A DNA stretch of 64,000 bases, from contig CABUNG010000003.1 of NCBI GenBank assembly GCA_902492895.1, positions 62,001 to 126,000 on the forward strand, read 5' to 3'. The notes under the pieces were generated by a model that saw only the letters and a program-made list of their open reading frames with translations, was not told where the DNA came from and ran no database searches. This document shows, piece by piece, positions 32,878 through 41,464 of this stretch. The DNA comes from an uncultured Oscillospiraceae bacterium (lineage in GTDB: Bacteria; Bacillota; Clostridia; Oscillospirales; Acutalibacteraceae). The translations under genes were made by a program, and so were the position numbers. Each line of letters opens with the position of its first letter. The stretch's first letter is position 1.

Positions 32878-33510
32878 CTACAGCGCCGCGGCGCTGACCC
32901 GTTCCCGGTCGTGGCCGCCCTGTTCGATCAAATCCACCAGCGCGGCGGCATAATCGGCGTAACTGATGACGCTTTGCCCGTCGGCATTCACAAGCAGCTC
33001 CTCGCCGCCTATCCGGTACCGTCCGGAGCGCGCGCCGTCCGCCCTGAAATCCGCGGCCGGGCTGAGATAGGTCCAATGAACCGTCTTTCTGGTCCTAAGA
33101 GCGTCGAGCGCCTTCCCCATCTCAGCAGCCAGGGGCTTGAAAGCATCCGGGAAATCCGGCGTGTCCATCAAGCGGGTGGTGTGCCCTTCGTCGACGTAAA
33201 GGCTCCCGGCTCCGCCGACAACATACAGACGGGTTTCGCTCCCCTCCAGCAAATCGCACAGGTGCCGGAGCGACGTCTGATGCAGCGGCAGGGTCTCGGG
33301 CGTCCAGGCGCCGAATGCATCGACAACCGCGTCGAACGGCGCCAGGTCCTCCGGCGTCAGATCGAAGAGATCCCGCACGAGCTCGGCCGCCCCGACGGGC
33401 GCGCTTCCTTTCTTCCGCACCACGGCGGTGACCCGCCATCCTCTTCCGCGCGCTTCCTCCACGATTCGGCTGCCGGCCTTTCCGTTTCCTCCGATGACCG
33501 CGATGTTCAT
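32878..33510 (-). CDS. NAD(P)-binding Rossmann-fold protein (NmrA/SDR-like)
   Basis: 210 residues from ATG 33510, with AGGAGG 8 nt upstream. The N-terminus MNIAVIGGNGKAGSRIVEE is a GxxGxxG dinucleotide motif of the atypical short-chain dehydrogenase type. WRVTAVVRKKG and DAVVDAFGAW follow the second and fourth strands. The catalytic YxxxK is not evident, so it may be a regulator or flavin reductase-like member. It is divergent from the HxlR gene, with about 180 nt between the starts, the usual arrangement for an HxlR regulator and its target. Confidence 0.82.
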   Translation of the reverse strand: MNIAVIGGNGKAGSRIVEEARGRGWRVTAVVRKKGSAPVGAAELVRDLFDLTPEDLAPFDAVVDAFGAWTPETLPLHQTSLRHLCDLLEGSETRLYVVGGAGSLYVDEGHTTRLMDTPDFPDAFKPLAAEMGKALDALRTRKTVHWTYLSPAADFRADGARSGRYRIGGEELLVNADGQSVISYADYAAALVDLIEQGGHDRERVSAAAL

Positions 33511-33692
33511 ATGTCGTACCTCCTGCTGTTCTTTACTTGCGGGATTCCCCGCTGCTGTCATCATACCCCTCTTAGTATAAATTGTAAAGTAAGCACTATT
33601 TTGTAATATAGTATCTATTTTGAAACTATTGCGGAATACCGGCGTTTGTGCTATACTGATCGTACATCGAATGGAGAAAGAAGGCGTTGCCC

Positions 33693-34016
33693 ATGCCGGG
33701 AAAACCGTTGCCCGCCTGTCCTGTCGAAATCACCCTGTCGCTGATCGGGGATAAATGGAAAGTTCTCATCCTGCGGGATTTGATGGAGGGAACCCGGCGG
33801 TTCGGCCAGCTCAAAAAATCGATCGGAACCATCACGCAGAAAGTCCTCACGGCCAATCTCCGGGACATGGAGGAAAGCGGGCTGCTCACCCGCCGGGTGT
33901 ACGCGGAGGTGCCGCCCCGCGTCGAGTATACGCTGACCGAAAAGGGGTATAGCCTCAAACCCATCCTGGACGCCATGGTCTCCTGGGGGCAGCAGTATCG
34001 GGACAACCTGGAATAA
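33693..34016 (+). CDS. HxlR-family transcriptional regulator
   Basis: 107 residues from ATG 33693 (GAAGG about 9 nt upstream; an in-frame TTG at 33687 is less likely). The core CPVEITLSLIGDKWKVLILRDL and FGQLKKSIGTITQKVLTANL, with RVEYTLTEKG in the wing, is the HxlR signature. The conserved N-terminal Cys (PACPVE) is present and serves redox or aldehyde sensing in some members. It probably controls the divergent Rossmann-protein gene. A terminator shared with the convergent phosphoesterase gene follows. Confidence 0.92.
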   Translation: MPGKPLPACPVEITLSLIGDKWKVLILRDLMEGTRRFGQLKKSIGTITQKVLTANLRDMEESGLLTRRVYAEVPPRVEYTLTEKGYSLKPILDAMVSWGQQYRDNLE

Positions 34017-34095
34017 AGGCAAAAAAGACACCTTTTTGCCTGTCGATTCAGCCTTTCTTCCCACTGGCTCAGCCAGCGGATGCTTGTAGAACACC

Positions 34096-34127
34096 AAAGC
34101 CGCCCCGGAAATACCGGAGGCGGCTTT
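34096..34127. terminator. Terminator between convergent hxlR and phosphoesterase genes
   Basis: AAAGCCGCCCCGG (34096-34108) pairs with CCGGAGGCGGCTTT (34114-34127) around a 5-nt loop. It overlaps the last codons of the minus-strand gene. A smaller GGCAAAAA/TTTTTGCC hairpin lies at 34018-34040. Confidence 0.75.
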
Positions 34128-35193
34128 ATACATCGAGGGGAAATGTAAAAAGATCGGCCGACGCGTCCTCACCGGACGCTTTGTCATCCAGAACAGGGGA
34201 ATAGGTCTCCACCCGGACCTCTTTGGCCGCCGGATCGAACAAGAGCAGGCGGAGGTATCCGCCGCCGCCCTGCTCCTCCCCCTGGTAATCGGCGAGCAGC
34301 TGCACCACCGTGCGGTCGGCCGTTCCGTCCCCGTCGTCGTCCAGCCGGCTGTCCCGCCGTCCCACGCCATGATAATGGCCGCACAGGACCAGCTTGACAT
34401 TGGCGTGCGGCTTGACGAGATCCCGGTAGAAGACCCGGCCCGCGCTCCCCAAAACACCGTCCTGCGTCATGTAGCTGTGCAATCCCAGGATCGCATAATG
34501 GTCCGGATACCGGGACAGAACCTCGTCCGCCCAGGCTATGCCCTCCGTCCCCGTTCCGTAGCCCAGCGCGAGGAGCAGCACCTTCAGGCCGCCGGCCGAA
34601 AAGACGCGGTATTGGCCCTTTCCGTTCTCCCATGTCACGGTATCCGGGTCGTTGGCTGTCCCAAAATGCCGGGAGAAATAGACGTAATCGGTTTCAGGCG
34701 TCCAAACATCGTGATTGCCGGCCGCGATCAGGGCCGGCAGACGCAGCTTTCCCATCGCCTCCACCGCGTTTTTCCACTGTTTCTCGCTCTTCCGGTTGTT
34801 GACGACATCCCCGGTATGCATCAGCGCCATGATCGACAGCTCGGTCCGATGCCCGTCCACCCAGGAGGTCATGGCCGTGAACGTCTCGGGATAACTTTCC
34901 GCATACAACTGCGTATCGCTGATCCAGGCGATGGCGAAAGGCGACACGGGACTTTCCTCCCGGGCGCCGTTTTGACCGGCGGAGGCCGTCCCGGCCGATA
35001 CCGCCGGCTTTCCGGAAACGGCAGACGGCGTCGGCAGCGGATGCCGTGTCAGCGCCTGGCGCAGATGCGGCCACCAGCTTCCTCCCGAGAGAATCGCCGC
35101 GAGTCCCACCGCCGCGAGCCCGATGACCAGCACGGCGGCCGTCAGAGAAACCGCCCGGCTTGTCCGGCGGAACCGCGTTCGTTTTCGTTTCAT
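34126..35193 (-). CDS. Membrane-anchored metallophosphoesterase
   Basis: 355 residues. An Arg-rich N-terminus and one membrane helix (about 15-38) anchor it, with the enzyme outside. After a Pro/Ala/Ser linker (about 40-85) the calcineurin-like motifs appear in order: AWISDTQ, MHTGDVVN, AAGNHDVW, LGLHSY and LCGHYHG, so both metal sites look complete. An acidic Ca-binding-like loop, DSRLDDDGDGTADRT, sits near the end. Substrate unknown. ATG 35193 has GGTGA 6 nt upstream; GTG 35202 is an alternative. Single-gene unit. Confidence 0.9.
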   Translation of the reverse strand: MKRKRTRFRRTSRAVSLTAAVLVIGLAAVGLAAILSGGSWWPHLRQALTRHPLPTPSAVSGKPAVSAGTASAGQNGAREESPVSPFAIAWISDTQLYAESYPETFTAMTSWVDGHRTELSIMALMHTGDVVNNRKSEKQWKNAVEAMGKLRLPALIAAGNHDVWTPETDYVYFSRHFGTANDPDTVTWENGKGQYRVFSAGGLKVLLLALGYGTGTEGIAWADEVLSRYPDHYAILGLHSYMTQDGVLGSAGRVFYRDLVKPHANVKLVLCGHYHGVGRRDSRLDDDGDGTADRTVVQLLADYQGEEQGGGGYLRLLLFDPAAKEVRVETYSPVLDDKASGEDASADLFTFPLDV

Positions 35194-35283
35194 GTCTTTC
35201 ACCGTCCTAAAGCATCCGGCTTGTCCGGATAGTCTCCCCTAGCATCCTATGCCGCCGCAGCCCTCTCTATGCCAAAATTTGCA

Positions 35284-35328
35284 GAAAAGATCCCGGATAG
35301 GCGGCTCCATGCCGCGCCATCCGGGATC
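35284..35328 (-). terminator. Terminator of the cdaA-cdaR operon
   Basis: GATCCCGGAT (35289-35298) pairs with ATCCGGGATC (35319-35328), with an inner GGCGGC/GCCGCGCC stem, followed on the minus strand by TTTTCTG. Confidence 0.85.
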
Positions 35329-35336
35329 CCGTTCGC

Positions 35337-36671
35337 TTAATTGACCGATGCGTAAATTTCGTACCCGACGTCCCCTTCGGCGCCGTAATACACCCACACA
35401 TCGTCGTAACCCGGCACATCGATCCGCATCGGATAGCGGACCGAACCGGAATTCGGATTCGATCCCGCATCCACCGTCGCTTTCAGATCGGCGGCCGTGA
35501 TGGCTTCGATCGAAGCGGCACTGCCGAAAATCCGAATTTGTTTGACCTGCTGGGCCACCGTGATCACCTTGTCGGCCGGACGATTTAGGAACGTCACGTC
35601 CTGGGCGGTCATCAGCGTCAGCTCCACCGTTTTCGAGGCATAACCGGCAATATCGAGCCTCACCGTGACCTCGCTGACGTTCTCCAGCACCGTCACTCCC
35701 TGCGGGATATTCAGCGGGATCACCCGGACAGCGTCGGCGGGCGTCAGATGATCAAAATCAAAGGTGCCGAGATTCGCGAGGGAATTGGCCGCGCTCTCGA
35801 CCGATTCCCGCGGTCCCACCAGGGTGATGGACGGAACCGACAGCGTAATCAGATTGGGATTCGACTCTAACGCCGGCGGGACGTGGAGCAGTTCATACGA
35901 AAAATCGACTGTCCGCTGGATATGGACCGGCACGGTGACGTTGATCGTATCCAGCTGAATGGGATCCCCGGTGGAGGGGTTGATAAAGGTACATCCCTTG
36001 AGATCCACCTCTTGGCCGTCGGCATCGAGGGCGATCAAATCGGCCGTGAACACCTGCACGGCGCTGATCGGCTTATCCGCCTGCACCCGTGCGATCAGGG
36101 ACGCCACTTTATCGATCGTGGTTTTGGGGCCTTCCAGCCGGATCACCCCGTTCTGGAAATGCGTTTTATCCAGAATCGGCTCACCGAGCTGCTGGGTATC
36201 GGGATCCTCCACGTGGACGGACGATACGTCCGCCTTGACGGGCAGTTCCACCGAGCGCCAGTAATCGCAGTGAACGGTTATGGACGACGGCGTGTAGCTG
36301 GTGATTTCAAAGTCCGCGTTTTTATTGGTCTTGGAAACCGAGATGTTCAGAATAGAGGGACCGGCGCCCAGAATGAGGTTGGTTTCCGCCTTGACGACGA
36401 TGTCCTCGCTTCCCAGATAATCGGTCACCGACCGGGGGCCGCTCACCGTCACCTCGACGGTCAGATCGGGGGTGTCGATCACCCGGATGTTGTTGCTCTG
36501 CGCATAGGTATCGGTCAGATCGATGGCAGCTTCCTTTTTGATGACCTTGGTTTTGATATTGGCCGGGCCGTTGACCACCAGCGCCCAGACCACAATGGCG
36601 ATCACCAGGGACAGCGCCATCATCAGTTTATCGTTGTGCATCAGCTCATTGAGCGAAAATTTCTTTTTCAT
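35337..36671 (-). CDS. cdaR: CdaR, YbbR-domain regulator of CdaA
   Basis: 444 residues from ATG 36671, with GGAGGTGG upstream. One N-terminal membrane helix (about 17-37, MMALSLVIAIVVWALVV) is followed by about four YbbR repeats outside the cell (each ending in a pattern such as VTVSGP, VRLEGP, ITLVGP). CdaR binds the membrane part of CdaA and adjusts cyclic di-AMP synthesis. Its ATG overlaps the cdaA stop (ATGA). The linked glmM often found third in this operon is absent here. A terminator follows. Confidence 0.93.
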   Translation of the reverse strand: MKKKFSLNELMHNDKLMMALSLVIAIVVWALVVNGPANIKTKVIKKEAAIDLTDTYAQSNNIRVIDTPDLTVEVTVSGPRSVTDYLGSEDIVVKAETNLILGAGPSILNISVSKTNKNADFEITSYTPSSITVHCDYWRSVELPVKADVSSVHVEDPDTQQLGEPILDKTHFQNGVIRLEGPKTTIDKVASLIARVQADKPISAVQVFTADLIALDADGQEVDLKGCTFINPSTGDPIQLDTINVTVPVHIQRTVDFSYELLHVPPALESNPNLITLSVPSITLVGPRESVESAANSLANLGTFDFDHLTPADAVRVIPLNIPQGVTVLENVSEVTVRLDIAGYASKTVELTLMTAQDVTFLNRPADKVITVAQQVKQIRIFGSAASIEAITAADLKATVDAGSNPNSGSVRYPMRIDVPGYDDVWVYYGAEGDVGYEIYASVN

Positions 36672-37579
36672 TTGGACTTCCACCTCCGGAACGGCCCAAA
36701 CTTCCGGGGCTCTCCATCCTTGTTTCCGCGGGACTTGTCCCACAGAATGCCGTTCTCCAGGGCAACCCGCAGGGCCTCGGGGCTGTAATTGCGCTTGAGC
36801 TCACCCGCCACCGCCATGGAGACCGTACCGGTTTCTTCCGACACAATGACCACGAGGGCGTCGGAATTTTCGCTCATGCCAAGACCCGCGCGATGGCGTG
36901 TACCGAGTTCCCGGCTGATCCGCATGTTGTCCGACAGGGGCAGAATACAGCCGGCCGCGTGCACCCGGCCGTCCCGGATGATCATGGCCCCGTCGTGCAG
37001 GGGAGCCTTGTTGAAAAAGATGTTGCCGATCAGCTCCGGCGTCGGGTCGGCATCCACGATGGTCCCGGTCTTGATGATCTCGCCGAGCTTCGTCGTGCGT
37101 TCAAACACAATCAAGGCGCCCATCTTCTGGCGCTGCAGCGTGGCCACCGCGCCGCAGACGGCCGAAATCGCCCGCTGCCAGCTCTGAACATACCGTTCGT
37201 TTTCCTCATCGCTGGCCCCGAACAGGTTCAGCTTGCTGATGCGGGAATGCCCGGCCTGCTCCAGCGCGCGGCGGATTTCGGGCTGAAAAATCACGACCAG
37301 CACGATCAGCGCGTTGTCGAACACGATTTTCAGCAGATACTTGAGCGTCGTCAGCTGCAGCAGATGCGCCGCGCCGTAGGCGATCCCGAGCAGACACAGC
37401 CCCTTGAGCAGCTGTTCTGCCCGGGAATCGCGCACGAGTTTGATCAGGCTGTATATCGCGAAAGCCACCAGAAGAATATCCAGTGTATCCGTCAGATAAT
37501 TATAGGAGAGAAAAAACTTGACAATATGGCTCCAAACTTCGGCGAAAAAGGCCCCCATCCGCCTCACCACGCTTTCCAA
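36668..37579 (-). CDS. cdaA: Diadenylate cyclase CdaA
   Basis: 303 residues. Three N-terminal membrane helices (within about 30-110) precede a DAC domain (about 125-260). The catalytic motifs DGA (APLHDGAMII) and RHR (GTRHRAGLG) are intact. It makes cyclic di-AMP from two ATP, a signal for potassium and wall homeostasis. The start is uncertain: TTG 37579 gives a longer N-terminus than Bacillus CdaA, and ATG 37558 with GAGG nearby is an alternative. A promoter lies 55-82 nt upstream. Confidence 0.95.
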   Translation of the reverse strand: MESVVRRMGAFFAEVWSHIVKFFLSYNYLTDTLDILLVAFAIYSLIKLVRDSRAEQLLKGLCLLGIAYGAAHLLQLTTLKYLLKIVFDNALIVLVVIFQPEIRRALEQAGHSRISKLNLFGASDEENERYVQSWQRAISAVCGAVATLQRQKMGALIVFERTTKLGEIIKTGTIVDADPTPELIGNIFFNKAPLHDGAMIIRDGRVHAAGCILPLSDNMRISRELGTRHRAGLGMSENSDALVVIVSEETGTVSMAVAGELKRNYSPEALRVALENGILWDKSRGNKDGEPRKFGPFRRWKSK

Positions 37580-37633
37580 CGCCCCTGAACAGGTGATGAT
37601 GCATCCACCTGGCTTCGGCGCCTAGTCGTCTCT

Positions 37634-37661
37634 ATTTTACCATATTGTGCGATTATTGCAA
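37634..37661 (-). promoter_or_regulatory. cdaA promoter
   Basis: On the minus strand, -35 TTGCAA (37656-37661), a 16-nt spacer and -10 TAAAAT (37634-37639). The -35 starts just past the stop codon of the upstream gene. Confidence 0.75.
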
Positions 37662-38804
37662 TGGCTTTCGCGCGATTTCCCGCAGGATATAGGCGGTTTT
37701 CTCAATTTGGGCCTCATTTGTGAACGCGGAAGGCGCCAGGCGGACGGTCCCGTCCGGCAGCGTCCCCATCTGCTGATGGGCACTCGGCGCGCAGTGGAGC
37801 CCGGGCCGGACGGCAATCCCCATGCGGTCGAGCCGGTCCGCCGTCTCCTCGCTCGAGAGTCCGCCGACGTTCAGCGACAGCACCGGAGCCGTTTCCTCCA
37901 GCCGGGGACGGGGCGTATACAGCACCACGCCCGGCACCTCGCTCAGCCGGTCATGCAGCGCGGCCATCAGACGGATTTCGTGCTGTCCGATTTTGTCGAT
38001 TCCTTTGTTCATGACCCACTCCATCCCGGCCCTGAGCCCGCAGATGCCGGGCGTGTTCACGGTACCGCTTTCAAACCGGTCGGGCAGTTCGTCAGGTTGT
38101 TCGAGAAGGAGGGACTGGCTGCCCGTGCCGCCCTCTATAAAGGTGGGCAGCGGCGTATCCGGAGCGCAGAGCAGCATACCGGTCCCCATCGGGCCGTACA
38201 GCCCCTTGTGCCCCGGCACACACAGATAATCGATGTGATCGGCTTCCATGTCGATGGGCAGGACGCCCGCGCTCTGCGCGGCATCGACCACGAACAGAAG
38301 GCCCATTCGGTGCGCCAGCTCCCCGATTTCCCGGATCGGGAGACGGAACCCAAAAACGTTGGAGGCATGGGTACAGAGGATAGCCTTTGTCCGGGGCGTG
38401 ATGCAGCGATGGAAATTCCGCACCGTCTCCTCCGGGTCCCCCGGAACAACTGTGGCCACGGAATACACCCGGCCGGACGCGGACAAGGCGTTTAAGGGGC
38501 GCAGCACCGCGTTGTGCTCCAGGCTGGACACCACGACATGGCCTCCGTAGCGCAGAAGCCCTTTGATGACGATATTGAGCGACATGGTGCAGTTCATGGT
38601 GAACACCACATGCCCCGGATTGTCTAAATGAAAAAAAGAGGCGGCGGTTTCCCGGCAGCGGTAAACCTCCCGGGATGCCGCCATTCCCATAGCGTGCCCG
38701 CCCCGTCCGGGGTTGGCGCCGTAAAGCTCCATGCACTGCCGGACCGTTTCTCGGACACATAACGGTTTCGGCCAGGTCGTGGCCGCGTTGTCAAGATAAA
38801 TCAT
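37653..38804 (-). CDS. Cysteine desulfurase-like PLP enzyme (class V aminotransferase)
   Basis: 383 residues. MIYLDNAATTWPKP is the class V N-terminus. The ring-stacking His97 (SLEHNAV), Asp174 (VVDAAQSAG), the PLP lysine Lys200 (CVPGHKGLYG) and the loop cysteine Cys338 (RPGLHCAP) are all present, so persulfide or selenide transfer is possible. Its ATG overlaps the stop of a DUF3343 gene. In NCBI-type annotation that partner is called a putative Se/S carrier, and such pairs are thought to act in sulfur or selenium mobilisation. No scaffold protein (IscU/SufU) is nearby, arguing against general Fe-S assembly. Confidence 0.88.
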   Translation of the reverse strand: MIYLDNAATTWPKPLCVRETVRQCMELYGANPGRGGHAMGMAASREVYRCRETAASFFHLDNPGHVVFTMNCTMSLNIVIKGLLRYGGHVVVSSLEHNAVLRPLNALSASGRVYSVATVVPGDPEETVRNFHRCITPRTKAILCTHASNVFGFRLPIREIGELAHRMGLLFVVDAAQSAGVLPIDMEADHIDYLCVPGHKGLYGPMGTGMLLCAPDTPLPTFIEGGTGSQSLLLEQPDELPDRFESGTVNTPGICGLRAGMEWVMNKGIDKIGQHEIRLMAALHDRLSEVPGVVLYTPRPRLEETAPVLSLNVGGLSSEETADRLDRMGIAVRPGLHCAPSAHQQMGTLPDGTVRLAPSAFTNEAQIEKTAYILREIARKPLQ

Positions 38805-39025
38805 CGTATCCCGCCCTCTCGGCGCCCCCTGACGCGGATGCCGGCGTTCAGCAGAAGCTGCTCTGCCTTGGCGCCGTCGCCGTTCGTCAGGATACTGTAT
38901 CCACAGCCATTGCTCCCGTCCCGTTCCACGGCACGCTGTACATGGGCGTTATATCCGTTGCGCTCCAAAACCGATTTGCCCCGCATGGCATTGGTCACGG
39001 AGCTGACGAGTAATATCCATTCCAT
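38801..39025 (-). CDS. DUF3343 putative Se/S carrier protein
   Basis: 74 residues from ATG 39025, with GGAAGGGA upstream. It is a small alpha/beta protein. The core SVTNAMRGKSVLERNG and the conserved cysteine in NGCGYSILTN fit DUF3343, a TusA-like fold thought to carry persulfide or selenide on that Cys. A 4-nt overlap (ATGA) couples it to the desulfurase-like gene. The role is inferred from the domain and pairing. Confidence 0.82.
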   Translation of the reverse strand: MEWILLVSSVTNAMRGKSVLERNGYNAHVQRAVERDGSNGCGYSILTNGDGAKAEQLLLNAGIRVRGRREGGIR

Positions 39026-39261
39026 TGTGAAATCCCTTCCTTTCTTGGGTCTGGCCGCTGCGGTATGCCAAAGCCGCTGGACACTGGCCGTCCCCTGAAT
39101 GCGCTGCCAAGCGCTGCCGCACACCTACTGCCAATATATGCGCAGGGCGGGCGGAGGGGTACCACATTCGTGCGGCGGAAGGCTCGTCCAATTCCACACT
39201 TGGAAATGGAGAAAACGAACAAAGGGCTCTCCCCGATTGCCCAAACCCGTCAGGTCCTCCC
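39026..39261. other. Gap upstream of the DUF3343 gene, no gene recognised
   Basis: About 240 nt between a terminator and the DUF3343 start. It must hold the promoter of that operon, but I see no hexamer pair convincing enough to report. No RNA fold or coding signal was identified. Confidence 0.35.
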
Positions 39262-39299
39262 AAACAAAAGGAAGACCCGGACATCTGTCCGGGTCTTCC
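39262..39299 (-). terminator. Terminator of the GntR-ABC operon
   Basis: GGAAGACCCGGACA (39270-39283) pairs with TGTCCGGGTCTTCC (39286-39299), 14 bp. On the minus strand TTTTGTTT follows. Confidence 0.88.
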
Positions 39300-39378
39300 C
39301 TTATTCGATAAGAAACGCGGCCTATCGTGCGCGGATTGGCGGGGAGAGTTTTGCTGGGTTCCAAATCCTCCAACGCGC

Positions 39379-40209
39379 TTATTTAACGGACACTTTCCGG
39401 GTGAGGAGCCAGCGGGTGACGAACAGCAGCACGATTCCAACCGCCGCGTCCACCAGCACCGACCCGATGCCCAAACTCACCTGCATAAAGACGGCCGGAT
39501 CCTGGTTGGTTCCCATGAGGCCCGGATTCTGCATCAGCGAACCGAGCGTGGTTTCAAACACCAGCCGGACTCCGCCGCCCTCCGTCAGCCGGATGCCGAC
39601 GGGCAGGAGCATCATGGCGCCGACCTCGAGCAGGCTGACGGCGGTGCTGGACGCCAGGAAAAACACCACCGAAAAGAGCAGGTTATTGCTCAAAAACGGC
39701 CTGGTATTGGACAGGGCAATGGAAAAATACACCGCCGCCAGGGTGGCAAACAGCTGAACCAGCCCCATAACCAGAAAGACGATGAGCAGCGGCCCCATCA
39801 TATCGCCGAACGCGGACGCCAGCAATTCCCGGATCCCGCCGATCTCGAAGATATCGATCGTGCCGAAAACCCCCAGCATCAGCCCGATAAATCCGAGCAG
39901 GATGAGCAGATAGCCCGTGATGACCTTGGAAACGATCAGCGTGCCCTTGCCGACGGGCAGGGTCTGGGTCAGATATCCCTCGGCCCCGAAAAGGCCCTTG
40001 GCGTACCGCATGACGGTCAGGATCAGCGCGAGCACCATGGCCGCGATCCCGACACCCGCGCAGGCAATGGCAAAACCGGTCTTCATCTGCTCGATGCCGA
40101 GCACCCCGGCCAATTTGCCCAGACCATAGGTCAGCCCGATCCCGAGATACAGCGCGGGCATCACCTTGCCGGCCGCCTTGACCTCATATTTCAGCAGTTT
40201 CCCTAACAT
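39379..40209 (-). CDS. ABC transporter permease (ABC-2-like)
   Basis: 276 residues with six hydrophobic helices. The N-terminus MLGKLLKYEVKAAGKVM is typical of small ABC-2 type permeases next to GntR-type regulators. It overlaps the ATPase gene by 7 nt. Together they form an exporter of the YtrBC/bacitracin-exporter sort, often linked to envelope stress. Substrate unknown. It is the last gene of a three-gene operon that ends in a terminator at 39262-39299. Confidence 0.85.
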   Translation of the reverse strand: MLGKLLKYEVKAAGKVMPALYLGIGLTYGLGKLAGVLGIEQMKTGFAIACAGVGIAAMVLALILTVMRYAKGLFGAEGYLTQTLPVGKGTLIVSKVITGYLLILLGFIGLMLGVFGTIDIFEIGGIRELLASAFGDMMGPLLIVFLVMGLVQLFATLAAVYFSIALSNTRPFLSNNLLFSVVFFLASSTAVSLLEVGAMMLLPVGIRLTEGGGVRLVFETTLGSLMQNPGLMGTNQDPAVFMQVSLGIGSVLVDAAVGIVLLFVTRWLLTRKVSVK

Positions 40210-40901
40210 TTGAACACCTCCCGGAAATACCCGTCGAGGGATTTCCCCGCCTTTTCCCGCAGGGCATCGGCGCTGTCCGCCGCGATCAGGCGGCCGTAAT
40301 CCATGACCACCACATCGTCGAATATCCGCTCGACATCGTAGATCAGGTGGGTGGAAAGCATCACGGTCGAATCCTCCGTGTAGTTTTTGAGAATGATATC
40401 CAGAATCGAATCCCGGGCCGCCGGATCGACACCGCTGAGCGGCTCATCCAGGATATACAGCTTCGCCGCGCGGGACATCACCAGAATCAGCTGCAGCTTT
40501 TCCTGCATGCCTTTGGACATGGTTTTCAGCCGCATGGCGGGTTCGAGCCGGAACTGCCGCAGCAGCTCCTCCGCCTTTTTCCGGTCGAAATCCCGGTAAA
40601 AATCCGCGAACATGGCGATGGCGTCCCTGGCCCGCATCCAATCGCTGAGATAGGTCTTTTCCGGCAGATAGGCCACGATCGACTTGGTGTAAACGCCGGG
40701 GGTCTGCCCGTCGATCCGGACCTCGCCCTTGTAATCGTTGATCAGACCGGTCAGAATTTTGAACAGGGTGGTTTTGCCGCAGCCGTTGGGTCCCACCACC
40801 CCGACGATCCGGCCGCTCTCAATCGATAAACTGAAATCCTGTAAAATCGGCCGGGCGTCATAGCCTTTGCTGACGCCGCGCAGTTCTATAAGCTTGCTCA
40901 T
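40203..40901 (-). CDS. ABC transporter ATP-binding protein (YtrB-like)
   Basis: 232 residues. Walker A GPNGCGKTT, the Walker B region (KLYILDEPLSGVD) and the His switch (VMLSTHLIYDVE) are clear. The signature motif is weak: LKTMSKGMQEKLQL has SKGMQ in place of LSGGQ, a pattern common in this family of drug exporters. It overlaps the GntR gene by 4 nt. It energises the permease encoded next. Confidence 0.92.
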   Translation of the reverse strand: MSKLIELRGVSKGYDARPILQDFSLSIESGRIVGVVGPNGCGKTTLFKILTGLINDYKGEVRIDGQTPGVYTKSIVAYLPEKTYLSDWMRARDAIAMFADFYRDFDRKKAEELLRQFRLEPAMRLKTMSKGMQEKLQLILVMSRAAKLYILDEPLSGVDPAARDSILDIILKNYTEDSTVMLSTHLIYDVERIFDDVVVMDYGRLIAADSADALREKAGKSLDGYFREVFKC

Positions 40902-41305
40902 GAATCTCCCTCTTTTCTCTCATACGGTCGGGTTTGGGCGGACCGCTCCATCTCCTGCTGCAGCAAAGGAAGGATGTCCTCCCTCGCACAGCCGAGCCCC
41001 TCCATGCGCGAGAGGAAATCCCGCAGGATCTCCCCCGCCAGGCTGGCGCGCAGCCGGACGATATGGGCCTGGTCCTGTGTGACGAACCGGCCGGACGTCC
41101 GCTCGCTGTAGAGCAGGCCGTCCCGTTCCAGCTCGGCGAGCGCCCGCTGCATGGTGTTCGGATTCACCCCGAATGCCAAAGCCAGCTCCCGCACGGCCGG
41201 TATCCGGTCCCCCGCCTGCCATTCGCCGGTGACAATCATCCGCTGGATCTTCTCCATGATCTGGAGATAGATCGGTACATTCGTATCGTATATCGTATCC
41301 TGCAA
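40898..41305 (-). CDS. GntR-family repressor (YtrA-like)
   Basis: 135 residues. A winged-helix domain (about 10-78; YLQIMEKIQRMIVTGEWQAG, RIPAVRELALAFGVNPNTMQRAL, GLLYSERTSGRFV) is followed by a short C-terminal helix region without a large effector domain, the YtrA subfamily layout. It should bind the palindrome directly upstream (41326-41351) and repress the operon until an antibiotic or wall signal is present. It is the first gene of the GntR-ATPase-permease operon. Confidence 0.93.
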   Translation of the reverse strand: MQDTIYDTNVPIYLQIMEKIQRMIVTGEWQAGDRIPAVRELALAFGVNPNTMQRALAELERDGLLYSERTSGRFVTQDQAHIVRLRASLAGEILRDFLSRMEGLGCAREDILPLLQQEMERSAQTRPYERKEGDS

Positions 41306-41325
41306 ACAGCCGGCCCCCTTGTTCT

Positions 41326-41351
41326 ATTGTATTAAGCGCTTAATACAATAA
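41326..41351 (-). promoter_or_regulatory. 26-bp perfect palindrome, GntR operator
   Basis: A perfect inverted repeat centred between 41338 and 41339 (core TTAAGCGCTTAA, outer TATTGTA arms). It starts inside the -10 and covers the transcription start, so binding would block initiation. Confidence 0.8.
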
Positions 41352-41376
41352 TACACCCATTTCTCAATTTGTCAAG
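41349..41376 (-). promoter_or_regulatory. Promoter of the GntR-ABC operon
   Basis: On the minus strand, -35 TTGACA (41371-41376), a 16-nt spacer and -10 TATTAT (41349-41354). Confidence 0.85.
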
Positions 41377-41412
41377 GGGGCGGCAATAAAAAAACGCGTT
41401 CCAACGGAAAAG

Positions 41413-41448
41413 TCCAAAAAAAATCCGGCACAGAAACCTCTGTGCCGG
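41413..41448 (-). terminator. Terminator after the DUF368 gene
   Basis: CCGGCACAGA (41425-41434) pairs with TCTGTGCCGG (41439-41448), followed on the minus strand by a T run of 8. Confidence 0.92.
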
Positions 41449-41464
41449 CTGGAGAGCGTTTGGC

